From Liolophura sinensis (taxonomy: Eukaryota; Mollusca; Polyplacophora; Chitonida; Chitonidae): a stretch of 64,000 nucleotides of DNA. Where the stretch lies: NCBI RefSeq assembly GCF_032854445.1, contig NC_088303.1, positions 7,449,501 through 7,513,500 on the forward strand. Reading direction: 5' to 3'. A program made the translations under genes and the position numbers. Position 1 is the first letter of the stretch. Every line of letters starts with the position of its first letter. Positions 1 to 10,830 of this stretch are shown here, one piece after another. The notes below the pieces were generated by a model, which did no database searches, had not been told where the DNA came from, and was given only the letters and a program-made list of their open reading frames with translations.

Positions 1-39
1 TGTCTTGGGATTGTTTAATTTTTTTTTGGCGTGTATTAT

Positions 40-945
40 CTCGGTTCCAAAACCAGGCAAAGATCATTCTGATCCATCTAATTACCGTTTTATAGCTCTT
101 ACCAGCTGTATTTTGAAACCAAAAGTTACGATCTAATATACAGTGTGGTTTTCTACTTAGATCACTTTGCTCAATTCAAAACCTTTGTTGGTAATAGTTT
201 CATTAATAATGAACATGTGGTGTTCATATTTTTATGTCCTAAAAAAGTCCTACGACACAAGATGGTACTTTAAAATACCTCCCGGATATGGTCCTGAAAG
301 GGCGGTTACTTATATTTATATCTGATTTGTTATCTGATCGCCAGTTTACGGTACGAATTAAGCCCACTCTTTGTGATTCTTATTAGTAGGAAATGGGTGT
401 ACCACAGGGCAGCATTCTATCGCCTATTTTGTTCAGCATAAAAATTAATAGTCTGGCTAAAAACGTAACAAGTAGTACAGAGGGTTCTTTATTTGTTGAT
501 GATTTCCTGATATGCCACCATGCTAAAAATATGTATAATATCGAACGCCAGTTGCAGCTTTGTATCAATAAGATCGAGAGATGGGCAACACAAAACGGTT
601 TAGATTTTCAACGTCTAAAACCGTCGTACATTTTTGTAATAAACAGAAACTTCGTCTTGACCCAGAGCTTAATTTTTGTGGTGAACAGCTTAAAATTGTT
701 ACACAAAAAATTTTTTTAGGTATAATATTTGATAGAAACCTGTCTTTTATACCTCATATAAAAATGCTTAAAGTTAAATGTACAAAGGCTCTATATGTTA
801 TCAAGGTCGTGTATAGAACCGATTGGCGTGCTGACCGATCTCTTTCACTCAATCTATATGGTTCTCTGGTGAGGTCTAAATTGTACTATTGGTCCATCAT
901 TTACGGTTCCGCAAGGAAGTCCTATATTAAAATGTTGGATGTTAC
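40..945 (+). pseudogene. Broken reverse transcriptase domain of LINE copy 1
   Basis: Conserved RT blocks are readable in three different frames. The VPKPGKD block comes first, then motif A is degraded around 235-260. The MGVPQGSILSP and FVDD blocks share one frame (393-650). The continuation FCNKQKLRLDPELNFCGEQL lies in the frame that opens at 581. The catalytic aspartate pair is still present in motif C, but at least two frameshifts separate it from its neighbours. The sequence is close to the RT of the copy at 14270-15494, so the reading order is well supported. Confidence 0.85.
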
Positions 946-949
946 AAAT

Positions 950-1337
950 CCGTATCAAAAGTTCAAATCCCGAGCGCTGATTTTAGATCAAACATTCTTA
1001 ACTGTATTCGTCGCCTTTAGCAGGGTGAATGTGAACTTCAGGTCCATAGTAAATTGCACAATGTTCACCCTGTTATAGGTTCTAATTTGCATACTCACGG
1101 TACTCACGTAGAGAATAAGTAGTTTTAATGAGGTGTCGTAATGGGCATTCTCGTTTAACTCACAATTTTGTTCTTGATGGGGGCCCTGCCGCAGAGTGTG
1201 TTGAATGTGATGCTGAATACGGCATCAAACATATCCTGGCTGACTGTGCGGGCTTTGTCCATGTTCCACAAAGATTCTACACGGTCAACTCTATATATGA
1301 TTTGTTTGGCAGACGATGCTGTCATAAAATATTATGA
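950..1337 (+). pseudogene. C-terminal CCHC-type end of LINE copy 1 ORF
   Basis: After the deletion junction the sequence matches the region just after RNase H in the other copies. The last frame (from 1128) reads RCRNGHSRLTHNFVLDGG, then the motif C-x2-C-x7-H-x4-C, and stops at 1335-1337. This CCHC block is seen at the C terminus of several LINE clades and is thought to bind nucleic acid. It is separated from the upstream part by a frameshift. Confidence 0.8.
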
Positions 1338-1794
1338 CATTGGTCTATATGATAAAACATAAGTTTTAATTGTCATCAATCTTTATAGATAAAAAGTTGT
1401 ATATATATAGATTTCTTGATATACTATTTTAAAGATTTTGGACTTTTTTTGCTTTTTTTATCTGATTTTAAACATGTCAGAACATTTTTGTTTCGTTTTT
1501 GATGTTGTCACTACCAAATCAAAAACCTCAACCGCCTCGTGTTTTCACCGTGTCCTCGCCACAATATGACTGAAATATTGTGGATGTGGCGATACGCCAT
1601 AATCATTCATTCATTCATTCATTCATTCACAAAATGTGTGTGTGGTTGGATAACATATATTCCCCCATCTCCCCTGGGTGCTTGTATCCCTGCTGAAATG
1701 TAGCTTTTCAAGTTTTGGATCGCGGAGTGGTCCGTGAAAACTGCTTTAGTCCTGGGGAACATGCCCTAGCACAGAACGAAAGTCGTCGACAGCC

Positions 1795-2095
1795 CCTTAA
1801 ATTGTTTGAAGAGCCACTGGTATTAGCAAAGTGACTATTGGCGTTTTTCATCTAGTTTATCATCTACTGAACTTCAAAGGCAATGAAGTGAGACGCAGTG
1901 ATGCGATAAACCATCTAGCTGTTTGTTGCGCGGAATGAGTTTGTGTTCTTTTCTTTCCACTTTGGTTTACGACTATAGTTTGGGCTTATCGATAGACACA
2001 TATCTTCCCTGGAATGATCGCCAGTGAGATTAAACCGTTACATCTGCGGGCAGCTCTAACCCGCTACGGACATCGTTGGTGTGCTTTTTATAGCA
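1795..2095 (+). repeat. Unnamed interspersed repeat family R3, copy 1
   Basis: This stretch shares many short matching blocks, in the same order, with 5030-5295, 12120-12400 and 20180-20345. Examples are GTGACTATTGGCG (GTGACTATGGGCG at 5041), GGAATGAGTTTGTGTT (also near 20284), TGGTTTACGACTATAGTTTG and GGAATGATCGCCAGTGAGAT. No coding frame, terminal repeat or tRNA-like head was recognised. It is probably an old non-autonomous element, but its class is unknown. Confidence 0.55.
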
Positions 2096-3099
2096 GGTGT
2101 GGACGTTTCATGTTTTCTTTTGTGGCTGTGTTGTTGACACGCACTGAGATAGTCTCAAACAAAGAATCTGTTGAGTTTAACAGAAAAAATATTGTCAATA
2201 GCAGAATGCATTCTAATATCCCTCATGCAGAAGACTTTTTTAACTAACTTTTCTTTAATGTTCAGGTATGGAATGTCTACAAGTGATCATCTAGCCTCAT
2301 GTGTGGTTTATATCAACCGTAAATTCAGGGAGATGCTATAATTCCATAAATAGCAGACTTGTTCGACCAGCTTATCAGCAGATCTAGAAAAAAACATGAG
2401 TAATACGATATGTACTGTATGATATTAAAATGTCCTCCACCGTTTGATTTAATTCAGGACTGGATGCGTCCATATTTTCAGTGAGCACGAAGGAACCAAA
2501 ACGGAGAAAGTTAAATCTGTTGCTTCTTAAATTTCATACAGCATGGAAAAAATATGCATACTTCTCATCTTCTGTCCATATTGTACATGTAATGGAAAAT
2601 AACATGTAGTTTGAAACTGCAGTTGGAATATAACAGAGTGTAGAAATTTGAGAAAGCGTTTATTATTATCTTACAGTAAAACAAATGTCATCGTTTGAAA
2701 ATGACATATTCAGTGCGAAACGCACGGATCTTCAATTTGCGGCATCTGGACTAAATGGAAAAGAAACAATAAAGCCCTCGGTTAAACATTTTCACGCCAG
2801 AGACAGCTGGTTTCAAGAACGAGAATCAGTGGAAAGACCGTTTGTCTGCTCCGGGAAAAACTACATAAGCAACGTCGTCTCATTCTTGTCCTCTGAAAGC
2901 GGCATGATTATGTTGGAATAACGCATCACAGGCTTGGTGAACGTCTTATTCAATAACAATGAAGCAGTCGAAACCTCATCCAAATTATCATTTTTCCAGA
3001 ACGCCTACACCATCCCACCAGGCCAGAAGTTTTATTAACGAAAGAGGAAAAGAGAGATATGGAGATAGTTCCCTTCGGTTATGACTGGTTTCTCGAATC
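2096..3099. other. Unassigned AT-rich sequence
   Basis: No conserved coding frame or repeat was recognised. A 78-codon frame at 2685-2921 follows a weak splice-acceptor-like site but resembles no known protein. Confidence 0.4.
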
Positions 3100-3325
3100 C
3101 GTGAGTACATTCGAGTTTAAATCTAAATTTAACCTTTTGAAGAGATACAAGATCAAGTCATGAGCACACATCTATACAACAGACGCCTTAGATCACGGAC
3201 TTCAAATCAACATCTGTGATCGCTTTAGGCTCGAAAAATCAATTCCACAGGAAGTCTTCTTTGCAATCAGCACACTTCTATGCTCGCTGAATCCTACTGT
3301 AACGAACGTCCCAGGGAAACCGATA
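3100..3325 (+). repeat. Unnamed interspersed repeat family R1, partial copy
   Basis: It matches the right-hand part of the longer copy at 17430-18010. It has a run of TTTAAATCTAAATTTAA type, then a block that corresponds to the TCACAGGGCAAAGTCAACACC region elsewhere, then ATGCTCGCTGAATC and AACGAACGTCCCAGG near 3280-3315. Related ends occur at about 9700 and 11510. The divergence is high, so the copy is old. Confidence 0.5.
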
Positions 3326-3884
3326 CTCCTCGAGACATCGAGATATATTCCACACGGGGTTTTTCAGTGCTGTTCTCCAGGTTTACTTCTGTTTTGTCAA
3401 GAATCACCGTGTGGTACAAATAAATCAATTTCTTAATTTCCCCTGGTCACATAATAATAATATGTTAACAGTTCTTTTGAGGCACTGTAAATAAAATGAC
3501 GGAGTTGTATTTGATTTTAACGTGGTAAACGCTTGATACAAGTAATCATCTCTTAGCATTCAGTTATACTTACGGCAATAAATGATATACGTGGGAAACT
3601 CTAGTCAGATTGTATGAAATACGATTAATGAAAGATTTTGGCTTATACTTTGCATGAGGGCATCAGTTTTTTTCCCTTTTTTGTGTAAACCAGAGACAAA
3701 GCAGGTCATAGATCAGTGAAATGGGGCACACCTGACGCTGGCTTTATCCTGTCCGTAGTCAGATTAAACCGTCGAGGGCGCTCATTTGGGTGGGTTATTC
3801 AGAATCTCGCTCGTTGACGTTCACTTGCCTGCCAACAATATAAGGCTCAAATCCCTACGTTGCAAGTGTCAAAAACCACCATTT

Positions 3885-3975
3885 CATTTTATTGAGTTTT
3901 CCCCGGACACTTCGGTTTCCTCACCTATAAAATTGATAACTGTCGTATAATGGAACAGTTCTTGTAATTGGTGTC
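3885..3975 (+). repeat. Fragment of SINE-A type 3' half
   Basis: The segment CGGTTTCCTCACCTATAAAA followed by ACTGTCGTATAATGG matches the sense strand of the SINE-A 3' half (compare 30955-31040). Only about 90 bp are recognisable and the usual AAAT tail is missing. Confidence 0.4.
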
Positions 3976-4104
3976 CAATCTTGTACAACCAAAACAGTGT
4001 CAAATATAAACGAAAACTATATTTTATGCAGAACTTATTCCTTCCAAAAACATGTTTGGAAGCAACGTTTCCGCAAAATGTTTGCTCATTTATTTTAATA
4101 TCAG

Positions 4105-4170
4105 GTATTACGTCATCAGATGACTGACAAATTGTTAAGTACGACGTAGCGTACATACATGCATGTGTAT
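4105..4170 (+). repeat. SINE 3' tail fragment (CATA-ended type)
   Basis: The order AGATGACTGACAAATTGTTA, AGTACGACGTAG, then CATACATGCATG matches the end of the SINE-B type copies (reverse complement of 10568-10660). Only the tail is present. Confidence 0.5.
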
Positions 4171-4199
4171 ATATTCTGCGCATTCGCTTCCTGTGTATT

Positions 4200-5029
4200 A
4201 TTATTCCTGTAAATATTCAATTTTGTGGTTATAGATTATGCAAAGTACTGCTGTTACAAAAAATTCACTCCTTATGATATTTTGCTATCACACAAATGAA
4301 ACTACTCTCCTAGTGCAGAAAAGCAATTGTACTGCGCACGCACACAAACAATTGGATATTCTTTTATTAATGCATTTCCCACGCATTTGTCCTCCAGTAT
4401 AACACTTCAGTCTGTTCGAACACCAGCCATGTAGGTTTGTTATTATCTTGATTACAATCTTCTCCTGCATACTAGCAAGAACTTCTCCCATTGTATCACT
4501 CAAGCACTTGGTTCCCTGGGCAGGGACCGTGGTAGAGCAGTTAAGCTGCTTCCCTTTGAATCGCTAGGAGGTACAGCATCAAACGACAGGTACAGTATCA
4601 AACTTGGCCTTGGCAAAATCTCCTGTTTTCACTGCTTCATATACGACAGTAAGCACGCAAAGTCATCCATGACCACTTGGCTTTCAACAATTTGGTTTGC
4701 ACAGGTGTATGTCTGACGATGAAATGTTCGTCAGTAAACTGCCACACATTTAAGGCTGAACACGGACATTCCGGTTTCATACACCTAAAATAATGACCAT
4801 CATTCTATAAATGAAACCTTTTCGTGTATAGATTTAAACATCTATTTAAAAAATAAAACAAATGCAAGGCTCGCAATGATGAAAAAGGACCATTTGCTTC
4901 ATTTCCACTTATGGCGCCTTCTAGCATCACTGATGCATGAAGACTGTTACTGTCCTTTGTAAAGATATTTTAAAAATATACAACTGCAACCCTGCTGGAA
5001 TTGTCACTATCCCGACTGTGTATGCATAT
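4200..5029. other. Unassigned sequence
   Basis: I see no gene, RNA or recognisable repeat here. The open frame at 4288-4503 (minus) has no recognised similarity. Confidence 0.4.
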
Positions 5030-5295
5030 ACGTCAGCAGAGTGACTATGGGCGTTTGTCATCTAGTTCACTTCCTTTCTCGACCCCATGGACAAAGAACA
5101 CTTGACTCGCTGAAGGGATAACAACGCTTCTAGGTATTTGTGTTCTGTCCATTCTAGTGTGATTTACGACTGTATTTTGGGCTTGTCAACTTCAGGATGA
5201 ATTTTTTTTTCTGGGATTGATCGCCCGTGAAATTAAGCCTTTACATCTGTCGGTACTATTAATGTTTACAATCATCGTGAGTGTGTCTTTACTAT
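5030..5295 (+). repeat. Unnamed repeat family R3, copy 2
   Basis: It aligns in order with 1795-2095: AGAGTGACTATGGGCGTTTG, TTGTGTTCT near 5150, GTGATTTACGACTGTATTTT, GGGATTGATCGCCCGTGAAA and CTTTACATCTG. The orientation is the same. It ends about 500 bp before LINE copy 2. Confidence 0.5.
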
Positions 5296-5799
5296 GGAAC
5301 CGCGGAAGGGTCATGCGAAAAAAATACTTGAATACAAAAAATGACAATTGAATAAATAGTTATAATTAAAGAGTGCCAGAATCAAAATAATTTTTTTTTT
5401 ACTCATCGTTGTGAGGATAAGGATGAAAGAAAAAGTCTTTTATGAGGTGCAAGAATGAGAAGTTTTGTTCCTAATTTTTTTCAGTTAGGGAGAAAAAAGT
5501 TCTTTTTTAAAGTCTAAAAATAGAGAAGTTTTTCTGAGGAATCAACCATACTGTAAACAGGCATTTCTGCAACGGTCAACTTCCTGAATGAAATTCCCCA
5601 GATAAAATGACGCACATAATAAGTAGAACGTGTGCGTGCAAACACAAGCTCACGGTATCCCTTAGGCTTACAATACACCATGACATGTTGAGACACGTGC
5701 ATAACTTAACTAGGGACAGAAATACGTAAACGTGCGTTCGAGCGAATTCTGTTTGTATATCCATCGCATGTAGATAAGTTTAATAAATGTCCCAATAAT

Positions 5800-6394
5800 A
5801 ACCCTTCGTTTGGTCTTCGTATACGGGACCATTTTGCGGAAGCTATCGTCAAGTTAGAGGATATAGCCGCGGTGTCTTTTCCGGAGTCTCCTCCCTGGCT
5901 TCTTCCACAACCTAAACTAATATTCGATGTACGAAAACATAATAAATCTCATACAAATCCTCTTATAATTCAGCAAAGTTTTGCGGAAATCAAGGCCAAT
6001 TATCCGGATTACAAATTTATATATACCGATGGGTCAGGATGGGGACAGAGTTGCGGCTGCGGCAGTCTTAGAACAGCGGGTCACTTCTCTTCGTCTTCCA
6101 CCTTCATCTTCTGTCTTTTTTGCAGAGGCCAGAGCTATACTCTTGGCCTTGTCATATGATTCCCCTTGGTGTCCCCAGAGGGCAGTGATATGCACTGACT
6201 CATTGTCATGTCTTTTGGCAATTGAGAAAAATAAATTTAAAAATCCATTAATTCTTGAGATTATAGCCTTGAAGAGAAAACTGGTTAAAAGAGGTAAAGA
6301 TATCATATTCTGTTGGATACCAAGTCATATTGATATCCATGGAAACAAAGTCGAAGACAGGGAAGCGAAGGCTACCCTATATAAACCTGTATAA
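5800..6394 (+). pseudogene. LINE RNase H domain (copy 2), one frameshift
   Basis: The frame from 5872 reads up to the first catalytic block YTDGS (6022-6036). A frameshift at about 6037-6045 then moves the rest to the frame used by 5981-6394. That part shows FFAEARAI (catalytic Glu), CTDSLSCLLAIE (catalytic Asp), WIPSHIDIHGNKVEDREAK (the final His and Asp region) and a stop at 6394. The carboxylates typical of RNase H type 1 are all recognisable, so the domain was probably intact until recently. Confidence 0.85.
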
Positions 6395-6423
6395 GTCCCA
6401 TATTCTGACTTTCGCCCAAATGT

Positions 6424-6802
6424 TTTTAAATATATTCGTCGCCTTTGGCAGGGTGAATGGGACTTGCAGATCCACAATAAACTGCATGCTATTCGTCCTG
6501 TCATTGGCTACAATTCTTATACTTGCGGAATGTCTCGTAGAGACCAAGTAGTTTTAACGAGGTGTCGTATTTGACATTCTCGTCTAACACACAATTTCAT
6601 CTTAGATGGGAGCAGTGCTCCCGAGTGTGTTGGATGTGATGCACAATATGGGATAAAACACATCCTGGTTGACTGTGTGGACTTTGCCCATGTTCGGCAA
6701 AAATTCTTCACCGTCAACTCTATATATGATTTATTTGACAGCATCGCTGGCGATGTTGTCATAAATTACTTGAAGTCCATTGGCCTACATCGTAAGATAT
6801 AA
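6424..6802 (+). pseudogene. C-terminal CCHC end of LINE copy 2 ORF, one stop
   Basis: Read in one frame, this runs through KYIRRLWQGEWDLQIHNKLH, then RDQVVLTRCRI, a TGA stop where copy 1 has a sense codon, then HSRLTHNFILDGSS and the motif ECVGCDAQYGIKHILVDC (C-x2-C-x7-H-x4-C). It ends at a TAA at 6800-6802. One in-frame stop is the only break I see in this part. Confidence 0.8.
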
Positions 6803-7326
6803 ATTTTAATTGTGGTAAATATTTAAAGATAAACAGTTATATACATATAGATTTCTATCTATACTATTTTTAAAATATGCTGGTTTTCGCGTTTTAACTC
6901 TTATTTTTTTATATGATTTAAACATGCCTGTACTTTATGTTTTACTTTTGATGTTCACACTATCATATCGAAAACCTTAGCCGTCTCGTGTTTTCACATT
7001 GTTCTAGTCACGATATGGCTGAAATATTGCCGATGTGGCGTTAAGGCATAATCATTCATTCATTCATTCCTCTCTGTAGATAAGTGCTACATGCATACAG
7101 TAAGATGGTACTAAGAACTGATTTTTAATTGTCTTATTAAGTCTGGACCGGCCCGGTATCCCGGGCTACCCGATAATCAAGCAGTACAACGTAAACATTT
7201 TGGACCTAAATTCTTCCATCCAGCCTTCCTGTTGGTCACCTGGACAGTTGTAAAAATAGTAAAGGCAACACCTTTTTTCAGCCTTCAAAAAGACAATTTT
7301 AACAAAATTAACTATAACATTAAGAA

Positions 7327-7442
7327 TATTTATTTGTTTATTTATTTATTTATTTATTTATTTGATTGGTGTTTTACGCCGTCCTCAAGAATATTTAAGA
7401 AACCCGCGACCATCCGCAGGTTACTGGGAGACCTTCCAAATT
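7327..7442 (-). repeat. SINE-A, 3' part with internal deletion
   Basis: On the plus strand it reads TTATTTATTTATTTGATTGG, GTTTTACGCCGTCCTCAAGA, then jumps to ACCCGCGACCATCCGCAGGT. It matches other SINE-A copies, but the segment between the tail and the middle is deleted. The AAAT repeat marks its 3' end, so the element points to the minus strand. Confidence 0.75.
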
Positions 7443-7471
7443 AGGAATAACAAAATTATCTTTCTTGAACC

Positions 7472-8177
7472 TTTAGAAAGTCGCCTATATTCAGCTGTCT
7501 GTAAAATCAGTCTGTAAAGTCCATATTCTTGCACAGAAAATCTAATTAGAGCACTTTTTCTACTTTATAATGTTAAACTCCATCGGCATAGTTTGGACTC
7601 CAAAAATTCATTGTCTCTGATGACGTCCTAATTATTCAAAAACCAGTGGCATATTGGGGAATGGGCTTGGATAGTAAGTTGTTTTACAATAGGTGCACCA
7701 ACCTGCGGTTAGAACAAATTGCACTACACTCTCAGCGAAAAGACCTTACCGCCGTGAGATAATACACTACAACAGATAAAATTATATTTATTTATTAAGG
7801 TTTTATTATACTAAAACGTGTAAACAATTTCAAATATGGCAGAGCCAGAAACAGGGTTTACAGTAGGATCGATCGGAGTTTAACAAAATGTCGCCCTCCG
7901 TCAAAACATGTTGAACTTCTCCTAATATCAAGCATTGATTTTTTAATAACTATGGCGTCACTCGAGGCAATGAGTCCTTGCCGCCGAGATAGGGTTCATA
8001 GACTTCAACATCAGGAATTAGGAATGAATTAGGAAAAAGTATTCTAACTTCATTTTGCATGCAATAATGTGAACTTCAAACATATCAATGTGTAGAGCTA
8101 ATGTTGTTACACATCACTGACTAAAGGCAATTTTGGTAGCGATTTTACAGACAGATGAAAATACGCGACTCTCTAAA
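7472..8177. mobile_element. Inverted-repeat (foldback/MITE-like) element, copy 1
   Basis: The ends form an inverted repeat. Bases 7472-7508 and the reverse complement of 8141-8177 agree at about 33 of 37 positions (the shared inner part includes CTGTCTGTAAAATC). Similarity continues inward: around 7600-7640 (CCAAAAATTCATTGTCTCTG) pairs with the complement of about 7940-7985. A central region of about 300 bp is not repeated. The second copy at 46547-47193 matches in reverse orientation. No transposase is encoded, so a non-autonomous DNA element is the best guess. The target duplication is not resolved. Confidence 0.65.
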
Positions 8178-9379
8178 AAAAAATCTATAATACCCATTCG
8201 CCAATGCCAAATACACTTTTTAACAACTGGGATCTGGTTAATATAGTGGTGGAAAACGTGTGCATGGAATGTACAGTCAACCAAAGTCAACCGAACTTTA
8301 ACAGGCACGTGACAAACCTCTTGCCTGAAAACCGCGACCAAAATTACAAAAACAGGATTAGGGCACGCGTCTTGATATAGTCGAAGGGAGCTAGGATTTT
8401 ACTAAACACATTTTGTCCTATATTTTTATCCGATGAAATACTGAATACCATGCACTGAGAGATGTTAGTCAATAACGGGTTTTCAACTAGCAAAAAATTA
8501 ATTGAGGGTTACTGGTTTGTATATCAAGTGTGAACGGCCGACATTTGGAAAAATATCACCAGATTTTCCCACGTACATATTTGTACTCCAATTTGGTGAA
8601 GGAAACATCGTTTGAAGGGGATTTTAGGCTGTGCAAACGCTCCAATGGCAACGAGAGCGGGTGTTCTACAAACTCCCTATGACAGGCTGTATGTCACTGA
8701 AGTGTTGTCTACATTTGCCTTGACCCACACATACTACAACTTGGAACAATTGGTATGTCCATACTTTCAATAATTGAATTAGATATAATGAGCAAGAAAT
8801 AATTTTGACGTATTTAATGACTTATAAAGTGTTAACCAATTTATGGTCAGAATTTTGCTGTGGATGTGAGGCCAAGGCTCTACGCTTTACAATACCCGAC
8901 CACAATATTTCTTAACAACTAGGATTTGCGTTGCGCAGCAGAATATCAAAACAAGATAGGTATTTTCATGTGAAAGGTTACTACAAAACAAATGAAATGG
9001 TGCTAAGATTAACCTACATGGTAGCAAGAAATTTGGATCTTTACACAGGAAACATCTTAAAAATCAGTTGTAGAGTCCTTAATATTTTAATACAATCAAG
9101 CGTCTGGAACAAGACACATAAAACTGGCAACAGTATTTGGCGAAATATCATTAATATCGTGCTAGGCAGTCTTTATTAGGTTAAATAACAGATCATAAAG
9201 TTGCTTTTTATCTTTTGTCCGTCATTAATTTATGAGTCAACATGGAACAAACGTTTCAATTATCAGCTTTCTCTGACGCCTATCACACCAATCTGGGCAG
9301 ATTGTTGATTGAGCAACGTTTAAAAGTTACAGAATAGAAACGGGCGACAATTCTTTCCAAGGATGAAAGCTGATTTTTC
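8178..9379. other. Unassigned sequence
   Basis: I recognise no gene or repeat here. A short open frame at 8931-9179 has a non-ATG start and no similarity I recognise. Confidence 0.4.
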
Positions 9380-9712
9380 CAGAATGTTAAGTACATGGAA
9401 AAAATATAAGCTCAGATTCAAATTGTTCTCCAAAACACCCATCCGTACAATATTCTCAGGGCAAAGTCAACACCTGTCACGAACGGTTCCAAAAGCAATT
9501 GTCTCAAGTAGCAATGGCAGCTTGGCACTCCCTTCACATTTTACTCAAAAACAAAATCCGGGCTACAGACGTTCTTTCATCACGGGGCAAACCCAACACC
9601 TGTGACTAAAAAAGGGTGCAAAATCAATCCTGTCAGGAATTCATCTCCATGGTGTTGCCCACTGTTATGCTCGCTAAATCGTAGTGTAGCAAAAGTCCAA
9701 GGTAGGCCTTGA
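9380..9712 (+). repeat. Unnamed repeat family R1, partial copy
   Basis: It shares with 17430-18010 the block AAAATCCGGGCTACAGACG, the block TCACGGGGCAAACCCAACAC, GTGCAAAATCAATCCTGTCA, and with 3100-3325 the ATGCTCGCTAAATC and GTCCAAGG end. An extra copy of the CAAAGTCAACACCTGTCACG block near 9463 suggests a partial internal duplication. Confidence 0.5.
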
Positions 9713-10567
9713 TGTTAAACCAAAGAATGTTTCAAACATGAAATGATTATAACAGTTATTAGATTACGACATCTGCATGTTTCGCCCGAAAACACACATC
9801 ACACAACTTGAAACTACTTTTACTACTTGAAAAAATGGAAATGCCCAAGCTTCTAATAATCGCACGTATTGAAGAGAGCGATACACAGCATCGGGGTCTT
9901 CAGTGCACGTAGTCGTTAAAGTCTTTACCGCATAAAAAACAGGATTACGCTGTGGAATTAAGGTCTAAGCCAACTGGGCCATCTTTACGTTGCTTTCTGT
10001 TTATTACAATACATTGGAACTAGCAGGAACATTTATTAGCCACTGTCCAGGTTTGTGCGTGGCAGCTTAAAGGATACACCAAACTGTTAGTTTTTATTTC
10101 TTGGTAGGGAGCATATGATGTGGTTTATCACAAGTGTACAAACAGCTTCGCAGTCGTTTTCTGGGGACGTAAAAATTGGTTTAAGCTAGGTTTCTTAATA
10201 CCCCAGTGGTCAGTCTGGAAATTAAGTAGCCTGCTTTGGTGACTACGGTAATAGCTGTCAAAACAAATTTGGCGGGAGGAGAGTTCAGTCGGAGGTGCTA
10301 AATTCGCCCCGTGTTACCAGTATGTTCATCGAGGACAGTGTTTTCAGATATTTCCAACAGATGACGGATAATATGCATAATATCGCGAAGAAATATAAAA
10401 TGTGCCTCAAAAATGCAACCTTTTTACTTTTGGCATGTCTTTTCTCCTTTTGCCTAAAACGAAAACTCTTTGTTTTAGAGTCGCTTTTTATGTATCCTTA
10501 AATACAAAAGAAATGTAGTTGTTTTCAGATGGCATATTTAGGGCGACAGGAAATGATATGGCAAATG

Positions 10568-10830
10568 CATGTATGTATATATATGTGTGTGTGCTTGGGG
10601 TTTGACGTCGTACTTAGCAATTTTTCAGTCATTTGACGACGATGAGTCATTAGGTGTGACACCGGGCCAAACAGGCCTGTTTTCTTGTCCTACCTTCTCT
10701 GTGATCAGTGCCAAGGAAGGCAGTAAAAAGTACCATTTTTAAAATTTTTGGTATGACCCGAACCGGGTTTGATCCCTGCACTCTCAACTTGGAGGCGGAT
10801 GCTCTTATCATTAGGCCAACAAAGTGCCCT
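10568..10830 (-). mobile_element. SINE-B, full-length with tRNA-like head and TSD
   Basis: Read on the minus strand it starts with a tRNA-derived head: an A-box-like TTGGCCTAATGATAAGAG near 10800-10820 and a B-box-like region in GGATCAAACCCGGTTCGGG near 10750-10775. It ends in the tail TGACTGAAAAATTGCTAAGT, ACGACGTCAAACCCC and CA/TA-rich repeats at 10568-10590. Flanking 13-bp direct repeats (10555-10567 and 10831-10843) agree at 11 of 13 bases and fit a target-site duplication. It is a SINE and should not be scored as a tRNA gene. Confidence 0.75.

Larger units (their letters stand above)
1..1629 (+). mobile_element. Non-LTR retrotransposon (LINE) copy 1, 3' part, RNase H deleted
   Basis: The copy is cut by the window start and runs to a terminal CATTC repeat at about 1602-1629. 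In order it shows the start of a reverse transcriptase (VPKPGKDHSDPSNYR at 44-88), motif B (MGVPQGSILSP from 393), motif C (FVDD, 492-503), the thumb and connection region to about 935, then a C-terminal CCHC motif and a 3' UTR. Compared with the copy ending at 17016, about 600 bp carrying the RNase H domain are missing between about 935 and 950. Frameshifts and stops break the frame, so it is inactive. The RT-RNase H-CCHC order points to the I/Nimb-like group of LINEs; the exact clade is not settled. Confidence 0.9.
5770..7069 (+). mobile_element. LINE copy 2, 5'-truncated, with RNase H and full 3' end
   Basis: The copy begins inside the RT-RNase H linker, so most of the RT is missing. That is the usual 5' truncation of LINE insertions. 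It carries a full RNase H domain, the C-terminal CCHC block, a 3' UTR, and the tail ATATGGCTGAAATATTG, GCGTTAAGGCATAATC, then CATTC repeats to 7069. It belongs to the same family as the copies ending at 1629 and 17016. No target-site duplication was resolved. Confidence 0.9.

Noticed and set aside
2685-2921. 78-codon ATG frame after an acceptor-like TTATCTTACAG
   Set aside because: The composition is unremarkable, no donor was found, there is no recognised motif, and the frame ends in a plain stop.
10740-10830. Possible tRNA gene on the minus strand
   Set aside because: It is the head of a SINE-B copy that continues into the common SINE tail and is flanked by direct repeats.
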